This document shows, one piece after another, positions 40,101 to 53,700 of a stretch of 64,000 nt of DNA (the first letter of the stretch is position 1; the number at the start of each line of letters is the position of its first letter). The position numbers were made by a program, and so were the translations under genes. The stretch is from Synaphobranchus kaupii. Lineage: Eukaryota > Chordata > Actinopteri > Anguilliformes > Synaphobranchidae. The DNA is taken from the NCBI GenBank assembly GCA_029718625.1, contig CM056387.1, forward strand, positions 36,114,931-36,178,930. Reading direction: 5' to 3'. The notes under the pieces are model-generated. The model was not told where the DNA came from and made no database searches. It worked only from the letters and a program-made list of their open reading frames with translations.

Positions 40101-40362
40101 CCCTTCCCCTTCCAAGTCAATACCAATGTGGTACAGAGACGTTTGTTTTTTGGGGAAAATAAATCGGCTTGGTCCAAGCCGGAATGCGGCCGGTCGGCCA
40201 AACTCCTAACTCTGCTTGGCAATCCTCTTCCCCCCCCTTCCTACCCCCGCATCCCCTTTAGGTCTTTATTTTAGTACGGGGGGGGGGGGGGGGGGGTGAG
40301 AGTAGGGAAGGAATAAGAACCAGCGGCAGAGGGGGGGGTCTTTTACCCCCTTTACCCCCCTC
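37104..40362 (-). other. Candidate sema6c 3'UTR
   Basis: Downstream of the sema6c stop codon the minus strand has no long frame, and it offers AATAAA signals at 40265-40270 (proximal), 38175-38180 and 37104-37114 (two overlapping, distal). Complex sequence at about 38280-38930 would fit a long, possibly conserved UTR. G-runs at about 40049-40064 and 40279-40297 would be C-runs in the transcript. CA repeats at about 39840-39945 and a short tandem repeat (ACTTGCTGATGTTA-type, 37390-37510) lie inside. Which end is used cannot be told from sequence. Confidence 0.35.
40265..40270 (-). promoter_or_regulatory. Proximal polyadenylation signal of sema6c (candidate)
   Basis: A canonical AATAAA on the minus strand lies about 95 nt after the sema6c stop codon. 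It is the first such signal. Use would give a very short 3'UTR. Distal signals near 38175 and 37104 are alternatives. Confidence 0.35.
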
Positions 40363-41798
40363 TCAGTAGTTGTACTTGCCCTGGGGGCTGACAGGAGAGG
40401 TCGCAGGGAGGAAGAGGGGTTTGGGCGGGACCTCCGGTTTGAGGGACGCGCTGCGGCGGATGATGGCCACTCGGTGGGCGGGGTTCTGCTCGCTGTAGCT
40501 GTGCTGCCGGGTCAGGAAGCCGTTTGGGATGAGGGGGTGGAGCGTCCCGTCGCCGGGGGCACCCGAGGAGGAGTTAATGCGCCCCAGCAGGGGTCCGGTC
40601 TGGTGGGGCGGCCCCGCCGTCCGGTGCTGCTGGTGGTGCTGGTGGTGGTGGTGGCTGAAGCTGGGCTGGCGCGGGACCGGGCCGCCCCCGTTGGAGCCGC
40701 TGACGAGGGAAGGGTGCTTCTGGGAGGAGTGGCGGGGCGGCCTCTCCAGGGTGGACTGGGACGGGGGCGGCGCGTCGGGCGGGACGTCCATGCGGCGGGT
40801 GAGGCTGTCCCGCGGGAGGGTGGAGGAGCTGTAGTAGGGGGCGGACTCGGTGTCGGGGATCTGGGGGGGGCCTCGGGCGGAGCAGAGCAGCATCCCCGAC
40901 GAGGAGGACGAGGTGAGCACCGCCAGGTCGTTGCCGTTGCCGTTGCCGCTGGCGACGGCGGCGGCCGCGGCGTTGGCTTGCTGGATGTGCCTGAGGAGCT
41001 CGTCCAGGGCGGAGACGTCCACCACCGTGTGCGGGTAGCCCTGGTAGGGCGCCCGCTCCGCCGTCGGGACCCTATGGGCTCGCTCGTCCGGCTGGAAGGT
41101 CCCGCCCCCACCCCCGAGCAAGCCGTGCGAGGAGAACGGGTACACCTGCTGGGAGACGGTGGAGCCGGCCCGGGACACGCCCGCGTTGGAGGAAGCGGGC
41201 GCGTGGGCGTGCTTGGGGTCCTTGCCGTTGTTGCAGTTCTGGTTCCTCTCCCACTGGTTCCGGAAGGCCTTCATGTTTTTGATCGGCAGCTCGGGGGTGG
41301 AGTCCGGCGTGGGCAGGCCCGACAGCTCCTCCGAGTTGTTGTGGGAGTCGTGGTGATGGTCTCCGTGGTGATGGTGGTGGTGATGGTCGCCGTGGTGATG
41401 GAGGAGGTGGTGGTGGTGGTGGCTGCCGTGGCGATGGTCGCCACCGCCGTCGCCGGGCCCGGACAGGCACTTCCCGCCGTGGGGCAGCTCCTTCCCGTTG
41501 GGGATGAAGGAGTTGTAGAGCGCGGGCGGAGGAGACGTCTCTAGCTTGTCCTCCTTGGTGGGGCCGTCCAGCAGGCCGTTGAGCTTGGCCAGGCTGCGCA
41601 GCGACAGGGCGTGCGGCAGCGGCGTCTCCGTGTCCTTGCCCAGCCGCGCGGTCCTGTGCGCGCCGCGGCTGCAGTAGCACGACACCAGGAAGCCGGACAG
41701 GAAGGCGCCCAGGACGAAGGCCACCAGCACGCAGGCGATCAGCAGGGTGTAGTGGACGCTGTAGCTGGACTTATCCGGGTCCGGCAGCCGACGAACAC
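40363..41798 (-). CDS. sema6c: sema6c last coding exon: membrane segment and cytoplasmic tail
   Basis: The acceptor ACTCCGCAG precedes base 41798; two bases complete a Gly codon, then VRRLPDPDKSSYSVHYT leads into the membrane segment (LLIACVLVAFVLGAFLSGFL, about 41671-41745). The tail of about 440 residues carries GKDTETPLPHALSLRSLAKL, ELSGLPTPDSTPELPIKN, a WERNQNCNN motif, ALDELLRHI, STLPRDSLTRRMDVP, and near the end SLKPEVPPKP, which fits a class II SH3 ligand (PxxPxK). It stops with GKYNY-TGA at 40363. A His-rich stretch (41341-41436) and a second one (about 40630-40670) are unusual. Third positions are very GC-rich, which makes long antisense frames appear. Compared with human SEMA6C as I recall it, the tail is similar in order but enriched in His, Gly and Ala runs. 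Confidence 0.93.
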
Positions 41799-44700
41799 CT
41801 GCGGAGTGACAGAGAGGGCCGGAGCAAAGAAGAAAGAAAAATTAAATAACAATGACATATTTAATTATCTATGAAATGCTTTTCATATATCCACACACTG
41901 CTGCTTTGATCACGTTGGTCTTTCTCTCTCACAGCACTGCCCTATGGGGAAAGCAGCGGCCATGTTTGTGGCAGGTGATTCAAGACGCTGGTGAGGAAAG
42001 TAGGGAGGCTTCCCAAAGCCCTATGGGTAAATGGGTGGAGCTAGCGGGCTCTTTTTTAAAAATCCAATCACAAGACGTTATCTGAGGGCATCGAAACAGT
42101 ATCACAGTAATTGTAAAAAAACAATGATGACATCACTCACTCTGGGGTAAATGAAGCCTCACTCTGGATGCTGACTGAAATCGCACAGGCAGCCATTTTA
42201 ATTTAGCGAACGCTCTCATCCAAACGAGAACTACACATCTTATTCACTGCTCTGTTTTTTTTAAATGCACAAAACCGTTACGCATGTAATGAAGCAACTA
42301 AAGGCTAAGCACTTTGCTCAAGGGGCCCATCCCCGGGAATCGAACCTGCGATCTCGTGGTTACAAGCCCAGTTCCCTAAACATCACACTACCCTGGCCCC
42401 TGCGGCGTTTCTGGCTCCACTTGGACGAGTCTCTCTCTCTCTCTCGGCTAATAAAACAGGAGATCTTCCCTGTCAGGATGGCTGCCAGTGTCTTGGGGGC
42501 AGAGAGACTACGAGCTTGTAAGAGACGATTAAACTTCCTATCGCGCTTGTGCTTTAAATGCTCAATAAATCACCCAGCACAATTTTATTATTATTCTTTT
42601 TTTTAATTTTTTTAAATAAGATATTCAGGAGCATGCTTCAGCGCTAGCTACACCTGGCATCTTGGGCTTGGCTAAATAAATAATAATAGATAAATAAATG
42701 CGTGCGTAAACCCACTTGCTAATGAGCTTATTCAAACCTGTTTTTCAACCAAACTGAGAATTATGAGCGTGTGCAACTGTCACAGGCGTTAAGACGTTGA
42801 TGCTGATGGTTGTCATGACCACCTGTAAACCCTCCTTTTCTGTCCAGTTTGTCAGGATGAAATTTGCCTGCTCTGGAAAGTTGAAAAACTAGCTCATCGT
42901 CCCATCCTCAAAACCTGGTTATTCAGAGTGATAAAATGGGGAGTATGAATGACAAGCTGTCACTTTTCATATAAAAACCAGAGAGCTGCTCCACCAATCA
43001 CACAGTACATTGGTAAGAAAACAGAACAACCCTGTTGGCGATTGATGGGATGCTTTCCTACTCTGTGATTGGTGGAGGGCTCCTCTCTGGTTTCCATGCA
43101 GGAAGTGAGGAGGACACGTCCATCTCCATTTTATTATCTCTGCTGGAGACCAGAGAATGTAGCTCAACTGTGAGGTCACACGTTCCGAATACCATCTACT
43201 GCACAGACATTCCGCACTGATGTCAGGACACACCCCTAGTTTACAAGGTTCCATTAAGGAGACAGCCAATCGGAAAGCTTTCAGGTGCAACTGCAGCGCA
43301 GCCTTATAAAGGCCACAGACGTGAGGTACGCTCGGAAAGCTCAAATTAGCACCCAGACCCGAGGTTTATTCTCACCTCCTGAAGCTTCAGGGAAACTGAA
43401 AAGAAACACAGACTTCCACTTACATTTATGTGTCAAACGCAGACGTTAACCTCAATGCTGAGTGTACAAGAGCCCCAGGTCCTGTCTCTGGGGCCTAGGA
43501 GTTAGACTCACATAATGATGCGCTTCTAGCTGTGGAGGTTCTGCAAGTGCAAATGAATTTCCCCCCCATAATGACAGCCCATGCCAGCCACGAAGATCGC
43601 ACAGGTAAGGGCTACCTACGCAATTACGGGGACAAGGACGAGGGATAGTATTTGCTGAAACTCTCCTGGCGGGGGGTGGGGGGTGGTATGGAAGTTGGGG
43701 GCAGGGCCTATGTAACTACATGTTTATTTGACAGCGTGTGAGTGACAGATATCACCAATGCTTCATAATATCAACCTGGTGTGATTATGACTGAATGGTT
43801 ATTACTGTGCTTCAGTGGTTGGCCTTGCTTTGGCTCAACAGAAAACAAGGAGAGTACAAACACAAAGTAAAGTAAGGCTGCGTTTTCTGCACAACTGGAT
43901 AATACTTTAATAACAGCTCTTGGGTTCTGACAGTGTGGGACAGAAACGTCGTAATCCTGGGCAAGGACAAACCCCGCCGTGCGAAACTGTCTCCGAGCCC
44001 AAACGTGTAGCGTAGTGTAGCACAGCCGACGGCGCGCCCCCTGTCCGTGTGGGATGACACCATCTGCACGGTCAAATCCAGGGAACCAATGAGAATACGG
44101 ATAGCTCAGGAATGCAAAGAAAAAAAGAAAAAATTCCAAGCGTCACTGACCAACGGGGAGGGTTGAACTCGCAGCCGAGATGACGTCAGGTAAAGGACAC
44201 GAGCCAAAACCCGTGCTACGATCTGCTCAGAAAGTAACATTAAATGGCGGTTTCTCGGCGGCGTAGCCCGTCCACACGCTCACTGCGAGCCGCGATGTCG
44301 GCGGTGTGAATCCAGCTTCACGAGCCTTGTTGCTGGGCTCTCCCTCTATCCCTCTCCCCATTCTTCCTGTCTCTCTACACTCTGCTGTACTCTGAAAAGC
44401 CCTAAAAATAAAAAAAATAAATGGAGACGCCATTTTGACTAGCAGAACCCCCCTCCCCATCCTGAAAGAGGACTTCAAATGTTTTTTGTTTTTTTTCCCC
44501 CGCTCTTGTATCGCGTATCTTATCTTTGTTTTTTGCTACAGTCTGAGGACACACAAAATGACGTCGGGGCGAGAGAGAAAGAGAGGGACAAAGGGAGATA
44601 TGGTAATTAGAATCAAACAAGCCGTTTGTCTTCCTTCCACAAACAGCTTTCGACAGTCGGGCCCGTCCCATGTGGTGTTAATAAGCGCTTTATGTAGGTC

Positions 44701-47700
44701 AGGAACCATGCAGGAGAGTGACGCTCAAAGTCTCCCAGCTTTACAGGGAACCACAGAAATCAGGGGAGGTCGCGCGTTTCAACAACCAATCAGAATAAAA
44801 GCCGGAGCTGCAGGGAATGAGTAACAGCTCCCTGACCCCCCCCCCCAAAAAAAAATCCCAAAAAACAAAAGCCACACAAGAATTAATTAATTCTAAGTGT
44901 TTATTAACGCGGCTGTACAAGAATAATCTGCAAAACGTTCTTAGGACACTGTGCCTTAATACCGTTTATCTGGAGAACATCACCTTCAAACTTGCACCTG
45001 CATTAGGAACATTCAGACCAGCAAACACCTTTCTCTAGTGAGCTGTGGTAGAAAGAAAAGAAAAGAAAGGCCTAGCGGTATTTTTTGGTGCTGGATTTGT
45101 GATTCGGCGCACATAGCATAGCGAATACATCGGGGACCATGTCGCCGCCGTTCAAGACTCACTCCAGTGCGGCTCTCCGTGGTCCTGCCTTTAAAAATGT
45201 CAAGCTTGTAATGCCTGCCAAAAAAACGAAAAGCGCCATACCGCCATACCCTGGCAAGACTCCGGGACCGCACGTCCAGCACGCGTTTAGAATTTACTTC
45301 TCCCAATTCTTCCCAAAGAACAACATTAATATTTATGTGGGCATTTCGCACGGCGGTGGCGGCACGGCGGAGGGCCTCGCTCCACGGCACGCAACTGCTA
45401 GCCGTCGCTTCGTTCCGGAGCACGGGCGGAACGGTGTCAGCGAGGACCCGGGATTCGATCGTTCACAGTGACGGGAGAGCGTTACTGACACGGAGTCGAG
45501 TCGCATTTCGCGCACACGCATTTGCTTCTAATGCACGTGGAATCAAACAGCCCGACAGCCACGCATCCAGGCTGCTAATGGTAAGCGGAGTTGAGGTTTG
45601 CAACAACGTAGTGGCCAATCTGACAGCAGCAGCTCTCAGCACAATGCTGGACTGACAGGTGGTGCGCCAAATGTACTCCTCTAACACACACACACACGCA
45701 CACGCACGCACATGCACGCACGCACGCACACGCACGCACACACGCACACGCACACACACGCACACACAAGCACACAGGATTTCACTTCAGAAAAGTGAAT
45801 GGTTCTTGACGTATGGCATATATAGAGTCAAACCACTTTGATATTTTGTGCACATGACACTTTGATTACTGTTTTATATTACATGATCACATCATACGTA
45901 TAAATGGGTTTTACCAGGTTGTTTGGTGCGTTTCGTTCAATAGTTTGTTCGCTGTCTGGCCTGAAGTGTGAAGCTTTTTTTTTTTTGCTTTTTTTTTTAA
46001 AGGCTTCCTGCTGAACAGACAAAACTAGTGCAATTTCTCCCCTTTCGTAAAGCATCTATCCCAGAATCCCTTGCTAGAGCTTTGACTCAGGGCCCTGTTG
46101 CTGGAGAGTCTCTGCCTCTTTGTTGTTCTATATTCTGAATGAGAGTGCTTTAGTTGCATAAAACTGGCTTTGTACCACCAGGAATAGGTTCTGTTTAGTG
46201 CCGGTCAGCATTCTACCGACCAGCTCTTAGTCAGTACCAAAGCGACAAACACAGCCCACAGAAAGCATCGCGTTCACAACAGACGACATCGAATTGCCTG
46301 CAGCCAACGTCTATTTATACTTCACATGCTGAGGTTTCTGCGTGTAAAGACGGGAGCAGATTTAATTAGTTGTGGCCATTTCTCCCCGTCTCTTGGCCTT
46401 TGGAGGTATTTGTAGAATTACTGGGTGACGCAGTACGGCGGCGCGCTTGTGCGTCAGTGCAGTGCGCACGCAGTAGCAGCCGGGATTAAAGGATAATGGC
46501 ACGGTAATCACTCATACAGCCCAGAGGGCCTCGACATCCCAGAGCCCCCATAATGCATTTCAAAACGTTGCGGGATGCAATTAGCGCGTCTGTCGCTTTT
46601 TCGTTTGTGGTTACATTTTATACCCCCACCCCACACGCCGCCCCCACAATGTCTCATTTTCACAGAGCTAGCCTCGGTTAAGTGCAACTTAGTACAACCG
46701 CAAGGTGTTAATGACAGAGACTGTACATTAAAGACACTCTCAAACACATGCATGGGAGAAATGGTGAGAGGGAGAGACAGAGAGAGAGAGAGAAGGGGGG
46801 AGAAAGAGGGAGAGAGAAAGAGAGAGAGGTAGAAAAAGAGCAGGGAGAAAGAGATGAGAGGGAGAGGAAGAGAGGGAGAAAGACAGGGGGAAAGAGATAG
46901 AGAAAGGGAGGAAGAGGGAGGGAGAGAGAGACTGGGCGAAGGAGGGAGGGAGAGAGAGACTGGGCGAAGGAGAGAGAGAGAGAGAGAGAGGGAGAGAGGT
47001 TGAAGAAGAGAGAGAGAGGGAGAAAGAGAGAAGGAAGAAAAGAGACGGGGAGAAAATGGAAAGAGGAAGAGAGGGGAGGAGAGAGTAAGAAAGGGAGGGA
47101 AAGAGGGATGAATGGAGAAAGAGGAAGGATGAGAGCACTGAAGGGGGAGGAAGATTGAGTGAAAGAGGGAGGAAAGGAGAATGATAGATATGAGGAGAAT
47201 GAGAGGAAATGAAAGAGGGGAGGGGGAGTGAGAGAGACTCTGTAGCATAAATGGATCACCAGGTTTTACACTAGTTCTTTAATATTACAGGTGCATTATG
47301 GGTCTTTGGAGCCACTGTGGGGTGCAATGACAGCTTCCATTTCTCAACAACACAAAAACGATTAAACCCCCCCCCCCCCCCCCCGTTAAAAATAGCCTAA
47401 CGCTCCGGCGATATGCGCCCCTAACGGAAACGGAGCCGGTGAATAAGCCGGCGGAGCTGTGCACAGACTGGCTAATTGTGGAACAGTGGTCTGCCAGCGG
47501 GCGAAGCGGAGAAACCTCTTTCATAGCTTTCAGCTTTCTCACTTGTGATGACCGCTGCCTGTCGCGACAAACTAAACATAACAAAAACTGAAAACGCAAA
47601 AATAAAATCTTACATTTAAGCCAACTTTAAAAAGGCAGAGGCGCAAAAATTCCACTTTGTGCCCGACGCTGCTTCTGTGTGTATGTGTGTGTGTGTGTGT

Positions 47701-50700
47701 TCTGGAAACATCTTGGAAGGTCAAATTTAGAGGAAGGTGATTTTTATAGGCTCTACAGGTTGACTTGCGTCATTAAATAATCAGCTTCATTGAACCAGGC
47801 TTAAGATTATATAGTGCATATCACCCTCACTGTTTGATGAAGGCTTAGGGGACACAGCGTGTGACACACACCATGTGACGTACTGTAGGACATGAGACTC
47901 CAGTTCTGTACCCCAGGGGTGTCTGTTCCTGATTAAAGAGAACCCACAGACCTGAGGGGGGGGGGGGGGTTATTCCACAAAGCAGGATTATTACTGAGTT
48001 AGCTGGATAACTGCACTGAGTAAAACCCGGAACCCTCCCAAATCTGGAACATGGACTGAAGTAAAAAGAGCTCTTCCGGGTTTTACTCAGTGCAGTTATC
48101 CAGCCAACTCAGTAATCCTGCTTTGTTTAACACCCCCCTGAAGGGTTTAAATCAATGAACCCCAGAGCAGGAAGGAAGAGCTGAAATGGAGTGTTTGAGC
48201 TGACAGGTAGAGAGAATGCATCTCATCTGGACGTCTGTGCAGAGGAAGCTGCTGCTAATTCAGCTCTCAGGGGATGAAGCGTTTCGCTGTGGTCCGTTTA
48301 TCTGGGGAATTAACTCCTCAGGACTTAAGGCACTAAAAGGGGTTAAGCCCACTTTATTTTCTGTAAAGGTGTCACACGCAGGCTCACGACACTTCCTGCT
48401 TCATGACCTTTGACCTTTATTTCCATTGTTGTAAAACCTCAACAGTCAGGTCTTATATTATAAACTTTTTATACAGTGATGACTCCAGAGGTACAGTCTG
48501 CTATTCCAAACTGGCAAAGGGAAAAAGCAAAGCACAAATACCACACATTTCCTTATTTTTTTAAATTTTTTAAAGTGTAAAAACTGTGTATTAATATTTT
48601 ACAGAAGTAGTATATAGACCGATGAATGACATTTTAGAAAAGGGTGAAAACTGAAAAGCTGATATGTATGTCATAGCTTGTCTTTCTCAAAGAGGGTAAT
48701 GAAATTGCCTTCTAAAGGTCTTGGTGGTGTTCTGGTAAAAACTCCGGAAAGTTCTCCTCCTCTCTCTCTCTCGCACTCTGCCCCTCCCCAACCCCCCATT
48801 CACACAGCACCCCCCCCTTCCCCCTCCTCCCTCCTCCCTCCCTCGGTGCTTTAATGAGTTTCAGAAGTCGGCCTGGTTCACTTTATTATAGAGGACGTCA
48901 GTCTCCCGCGCGGCGGCTAAATTAGCCGCGAGCCAGCGGCCTCCTGCGTCACATCGGTTCGGTTCAGCAAGTCGCTGACTCAAGAAGAGGTGCATTTACA
49001 GGTTTTTTTGTCCCTAAATTGAAAGGGGGGGGGGGGGGGGGGGGGGGGGAGATGGGGTGTAGACGTAGCTTTGTAGCATTATAAACTTTTGAGGCGCAGG
49101 AGAAACAGAAAGGTTCTTTGATGCTAAAAGTATAAGGGGTTCTGCTTTTTCAGCTCCGTGGGAGCAGAATTTGGTGAAGAAGAGTTTGTATGCACCTTAA
49201 AAGCTTTGCATCCTTGTTAGTGACTGTGAGGAGATGCCGGGTGGCTTGTACTGGAATCAAAACTAACCTTTTTTGGGGTTGTGGCGGCATTTATTTTTTT
49301 GTTCACGGTAGCATTTCTTATGCTAGCATTTTTGATCTGGGTAATATTTTTTCCCACAGTTGTTGGTCATTATAGGATTTTGGGTCACGGTAAAATTATT
49401 GGGTCACTGAAGCATGAGCAGGTATGGTGGAGTGCACCAAGTAGCCAGGCGGAGCTGCAGTGGAACTCTCCGGCTAAGTGCTAGGACAGGACTTGATGGG
49501 CAGAAATGCATTGTGGGTAGCTAAAATAAGAGCTGTTAAAAATAGAAAATATAGGCACTTGTGCTTGGTAAGAAAAGGCATTACATTCAAGTGTGTGTTG
49601 GAGTCCAACAGTTTGGATATTGTTAGTTAATTAGCACATAACTAGCAACTATATTATGAGTTAATCTCAGGTTATTTAGCAGCTATGTTACTAATTAATC
49701 ACTGGTTAAATAGCAACTATGTTAATAGCTCATCGCTAGTTAATTAGTAAACAGCCAACTGCGTTCAACAGTGCCCCACCTGGTAATCAAACCTGCAAGC
49801 TCAAGATTAGCAGCCTAGTTCCCTGACGGATCCTGCTGTGTTAGGGAGGTATTTGTACAGATACGCGGCTCCTATGTTATCCTAGTGTGCTGTGTTAGCA
49901 GCCCGCCAGGCATTTCGGTTGGAGATACGCGGCTCCTATGTTAGCCGTTAGCGGCTCTGCACAAATGCACAGGTGTGGAAAGAGCAGAGGGGTCAGAAAG
50001 TAAAAGACCTGCCGTGTGTTTCGTCCACCCATGAACTCACCCGGCTGATTTCACTAATTACTCCTACCTCCTGGCTGAAGAATCGTGCTAATTTTCGAAT
50101 CCAGGAAATTTGGAACAAAATACTGGGGAGCACCTTTCTGAACCTGGATTTTCCACCTCCCGGTAAAGCAGCCGTTAGCATTGCGAGTGGAGCGTGTCGG
50201 ACGAGCGCCGACTCGCAGCGCGTCCTGTGGGGGAGGCGAGGAGAGTGGAGCCAGGTGTGTTCGACGGACCTTCCCAAAATCGGGGTGAATAATGGAGGGG
50301 GGTGGGGGGAGGAAACAGATTGTGGAGTGTTTGTTTCGGGTCGGTAGACGCGTTTGATTACGACAGAACAGGACATCCCATAAGCAAGCGGGGGATGGCG
50401 GGTCTGTTGGCGGGGAAAGTTCCGGAGAGAGGGTAACGGGGCGGGGTTTTCCTCACGAACGCAGCTGAGAGTCTTTACAGCGGCGGTTTTACCGCCAGTT
50501 ACACACCCGCCAGCTTCAGGGACACTCACCATCTACAGCTGGTTCTTCTTTACTCTAATGGGTCTGATGTGGTGCCACTGCCTGTGGGCCGCTTCACATA
50601 GAGTAATAGCATTCATTTCAAAATACAAACCAACTACAGATCTTTAGATCAAACCGATCTCTTATTAATTACATCACCCAATTGAACTTGTTATTGCATG

Positions 50701-53700
50701 ATATACCTTGTTAACCAATTAAACATATTAAAAAATAAAGCAACATACAATGATATACTCCAGAAATATATTTCTCATGCAGCATACTTTGTTTTTGACA
50801 TAATTGCACGTATTTTGTAGAATGTATGATTTAATATGGTTCATGTTCACTGACTGTATATATATATATTGTCATATACTGTAAAGCTATATATATCATA
50901 TACTGTAAAATATATTGTTCATACAATATGTTCGATTTAATACATTTGACGTATGATATATGATATATTCCCCATATATTCCACATTTTAGGTATTCCAC
51001 AGTTGAAGTTTTTTTCGCTGTGAACAGGGAAAATGTTTTCTGCAAACCGCTTCCTAGTGATGAGGGGGAAGACCAGCCTCCCTCTCCCTCCCTGACTCCC
51101 TCTCTCTCTCTCTTCATCTCTCTCTTCCTCTCCCTCTCTCTCTCTCCGTTCTGAAAGCAGGTGTCCTTGAACCTTGATAGCACCACACGGGCGTGGCCTG
51201 GTGGATAATGAGCTCTGCTACAGTGATGTTACCCTGTGTGTGTGTGGGGGGGGGGGGCTCGTACCCCTGCCCCCTCCTCACTCCCTCTCTCTCTTTTTTA
51301 ACTCTTTGCCATGTTGGGACGCTTTGCCCAAAATTAGGCGGGATGCTGAAAGGTCACCGAACGGAACTATGAGTTGACGGTTGAAGGCGTGGGGGATGTG
51401 TTTTTTGGCACCTCCCATATTCTCAGCAGGTGGGAATCACACCAGGAATACTGTGGTATGGAGCAGGAAGTGGGAGAGAGAAAACGTTCTTCTTCTGTGG
51501 TATTTGGCAGAGAATGCCGGCGTTCCTGCCAGACGCAGTTGTTTGGGGTTGGTTCTGGCAGGCGTGGAGCGGGGGGTGGGGGGGGGGGGGGGGGGGGTTT
51601 GGGAGTATTATCCCCTCCCGCCTCCCTGGAGGGGGGTCGTCGGGAGCGACACTTCAGGCGGGACATGGGCGAGAGGCGTTCCTTTCTTGGCCCTCGACAA
51701 ACAGCGGCGATCTCTTCCGCACGCGTATTTACCGCCGTTTACGCGCGGCCAGGAAAACCCAATTAATCTGCCGTGGCCCGGCACCGTCTCGGGAACAGAC
51801 ATGCCCGACAGCCACGGCGTTCCGGACTGCCACGGCGTTCCCGACACCAAGAACCCGACACCGATCCTGTTCTGAAGGTGTGAGTTTGGCCCGGATTCAA
51901 TCAACACTCATCCTCAACCGTTTCATCCTCAACCGTCTCATTTAATGCAATTAAAACGAAAGCGGCCTGTCTTTTTTTGGCCGCCTTCGCCGCTTGTCGA
52001 AAGGAATACAAATCGTACAGAAGCTGGACTGAAAAGCTGTAACACCTGGAATTGGATTGTGAGAAAAAGAATAATTGGTGGCCAGGACTCTACGCCTCTC
52101 TCTCTGTTTTATATTTATTGCAATTCTGTTGCTTTTAGGGGAGGTGCTAAAAATGTGCCATGAGCACCATGATTCCTCTAACGCTATTCAGCTATCCTCT
52201 TTCTTTCTTTCTTCCTCCCTTTCTTTCTCTCTCTCGATTTCCTTTCGGGATACTGGTATCGGGACATCTGTGTAAGAATAGGTTATCTGTATACTACCAT
52301 TTACTTTTGTTTACAAGACTAACTATTGATTTGGACGACAGGCTCCTGTTGAGTGAATGTAATGCAACGTAATGTAACATAACGCAATGTAACATAACAT
52401 TGTAACGTAATGTAGCATAACGTATTGTAACGTAACGCAATGTAATATAACATATTGTAACGTAACGCAATGTAACATAACATATTGTAACGTAACGCAA
52501 TGTAACAACGTATTGTAATGTAACGCAATGTAACATAACATTGTAACGTAATGTAACATAACGTATTGTAACATAACATAACGTAACGCAACATAAGGTA
52601 ACGTAACAGAACGTAACATGTGAGCTTTCCTCTCATAAACACACACGGGTAACACGAACAAGCTCGATGACAGCTTCGGCTGTGAGGCTTGTAGCTCCAC
52701 TCAGCTGCCCTGATCTGCAGGCTGAAATGGAGCCTACATCAGTGCCCTCCCGTTATGTAACCGAGTCATCCACGTGATCAATAAATTCTCGCCAATTAAA
52801 AAAATCGGCGTCAGGCTCCATTCCATGATAAGCACGCGCTCCGCCTCGCGACCAATTACGGCAAATCAAAATTAGCACAATTAAAGCGGTGTTGGGAGAG
52901 CTCCTCGTTTCGTATGCGCTGGTGCTCTCCCGCTGTACGACTGGAGAGGACCACGGTGGTAATTAGATAGTGGTAATGAGACCACTCCGTTTCAGGGCCC
53001 GTGCGCCAGCTTCCATTGACAGGCTTTTTTTTTTTTTGGCTGTTCTGATTTTTCTTTTTCTTTTGAGAACACCTTATTTCACACTTCAGTGAAAGATAGA
53101 GGCAAGCACTTGTGTGGAAAGCAAAGAAGAAATTGATTGACTAGAAAAAAGTAATAAAAAAAGCTTACATATTGATCTGGGGTGAGATTGACCTGTTGTA
53201 GACTGTCGAGTTTACAAGGACTATGACGACTTCAGCTGAACCACTTATTTTTTGCTTTTTTTTTTTTTGCCACCGACTGGTAGAGCATCTTTCTGTCACT
53301 TCTGAATTTATATCTGAATGAAAAGAAACGGACAAGTAAAATAAAAATTAAAAATGGTGATTTACCGTAGGCCGAATCGGCAGCTGTATTTTGCTTCCGT
53401 GTGGTTGCCAGGACATCTGCGAACACAGCACAGAATACAAAGAGAAAATGAGTAACTGCGCAGACACTCCAGAAAATTCCGGAATCTTCTCATTATTCCA
53501 GACATAATTCCGACAGTGGTGGAATCGGAATTCTGTGACATCATAATCAAACAATATATCAGCAGCAGTGTTGCAGTACATGTGAGTGGACCAATCATGT
53601 GACACTGCCAACCAAAAAAAAAAAACAATGCTCAGATCAATTAGGTCCAACTAACATTCCATAACAGGGAATACTGACTTAAAAAGAGCTTCATAATAAC

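Larger units (their letters stand above)
41799..53365 (-). other. sema6c last intron (11.6 kb)
   Basis: The intron runs from the donor after 53366 (GTAAAT) to the acceptor before 41798. It holds SINE fragments, a hairpin element, a GA tract, a MITE and a degenerate pentamer array, listed separately. CA/CG-type microsatellite lies at about 45683-45775. A CpG-rich patch at 45100-45620 and complex sequence at 48850-48990 and 52735-53015 are unexplained. I found no further exon that fits the phase-1 junction, but alternative stalk exons cannot be excluded. Confidence 0.7.

Noticed and set aside
40474..41544. A 356-residue open frame on the plus strand, antisense to the sema6c tail exon
   Set aside because: It is a by-product of the very GC-rich third positions of the minus-strand sema6c frame. 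It has no domain, only Gly/Val/Arg-rich sequence, while the minus frame has conserved family motifs and a proper splice acceptor.
45013..45471. Genes of 110 and 136 residues on opposite strands
   Set aside because: Overlapping antisense frames in CpG-rich DNA without recognised domains; neither fits the sema6c splice phase.
46508..47259. Ser/Leu/Pro-rich frames of 130-246 residues on the minus strand
   Set aside because: They translate a polypurine GA tract; low complexity with no gene structure.
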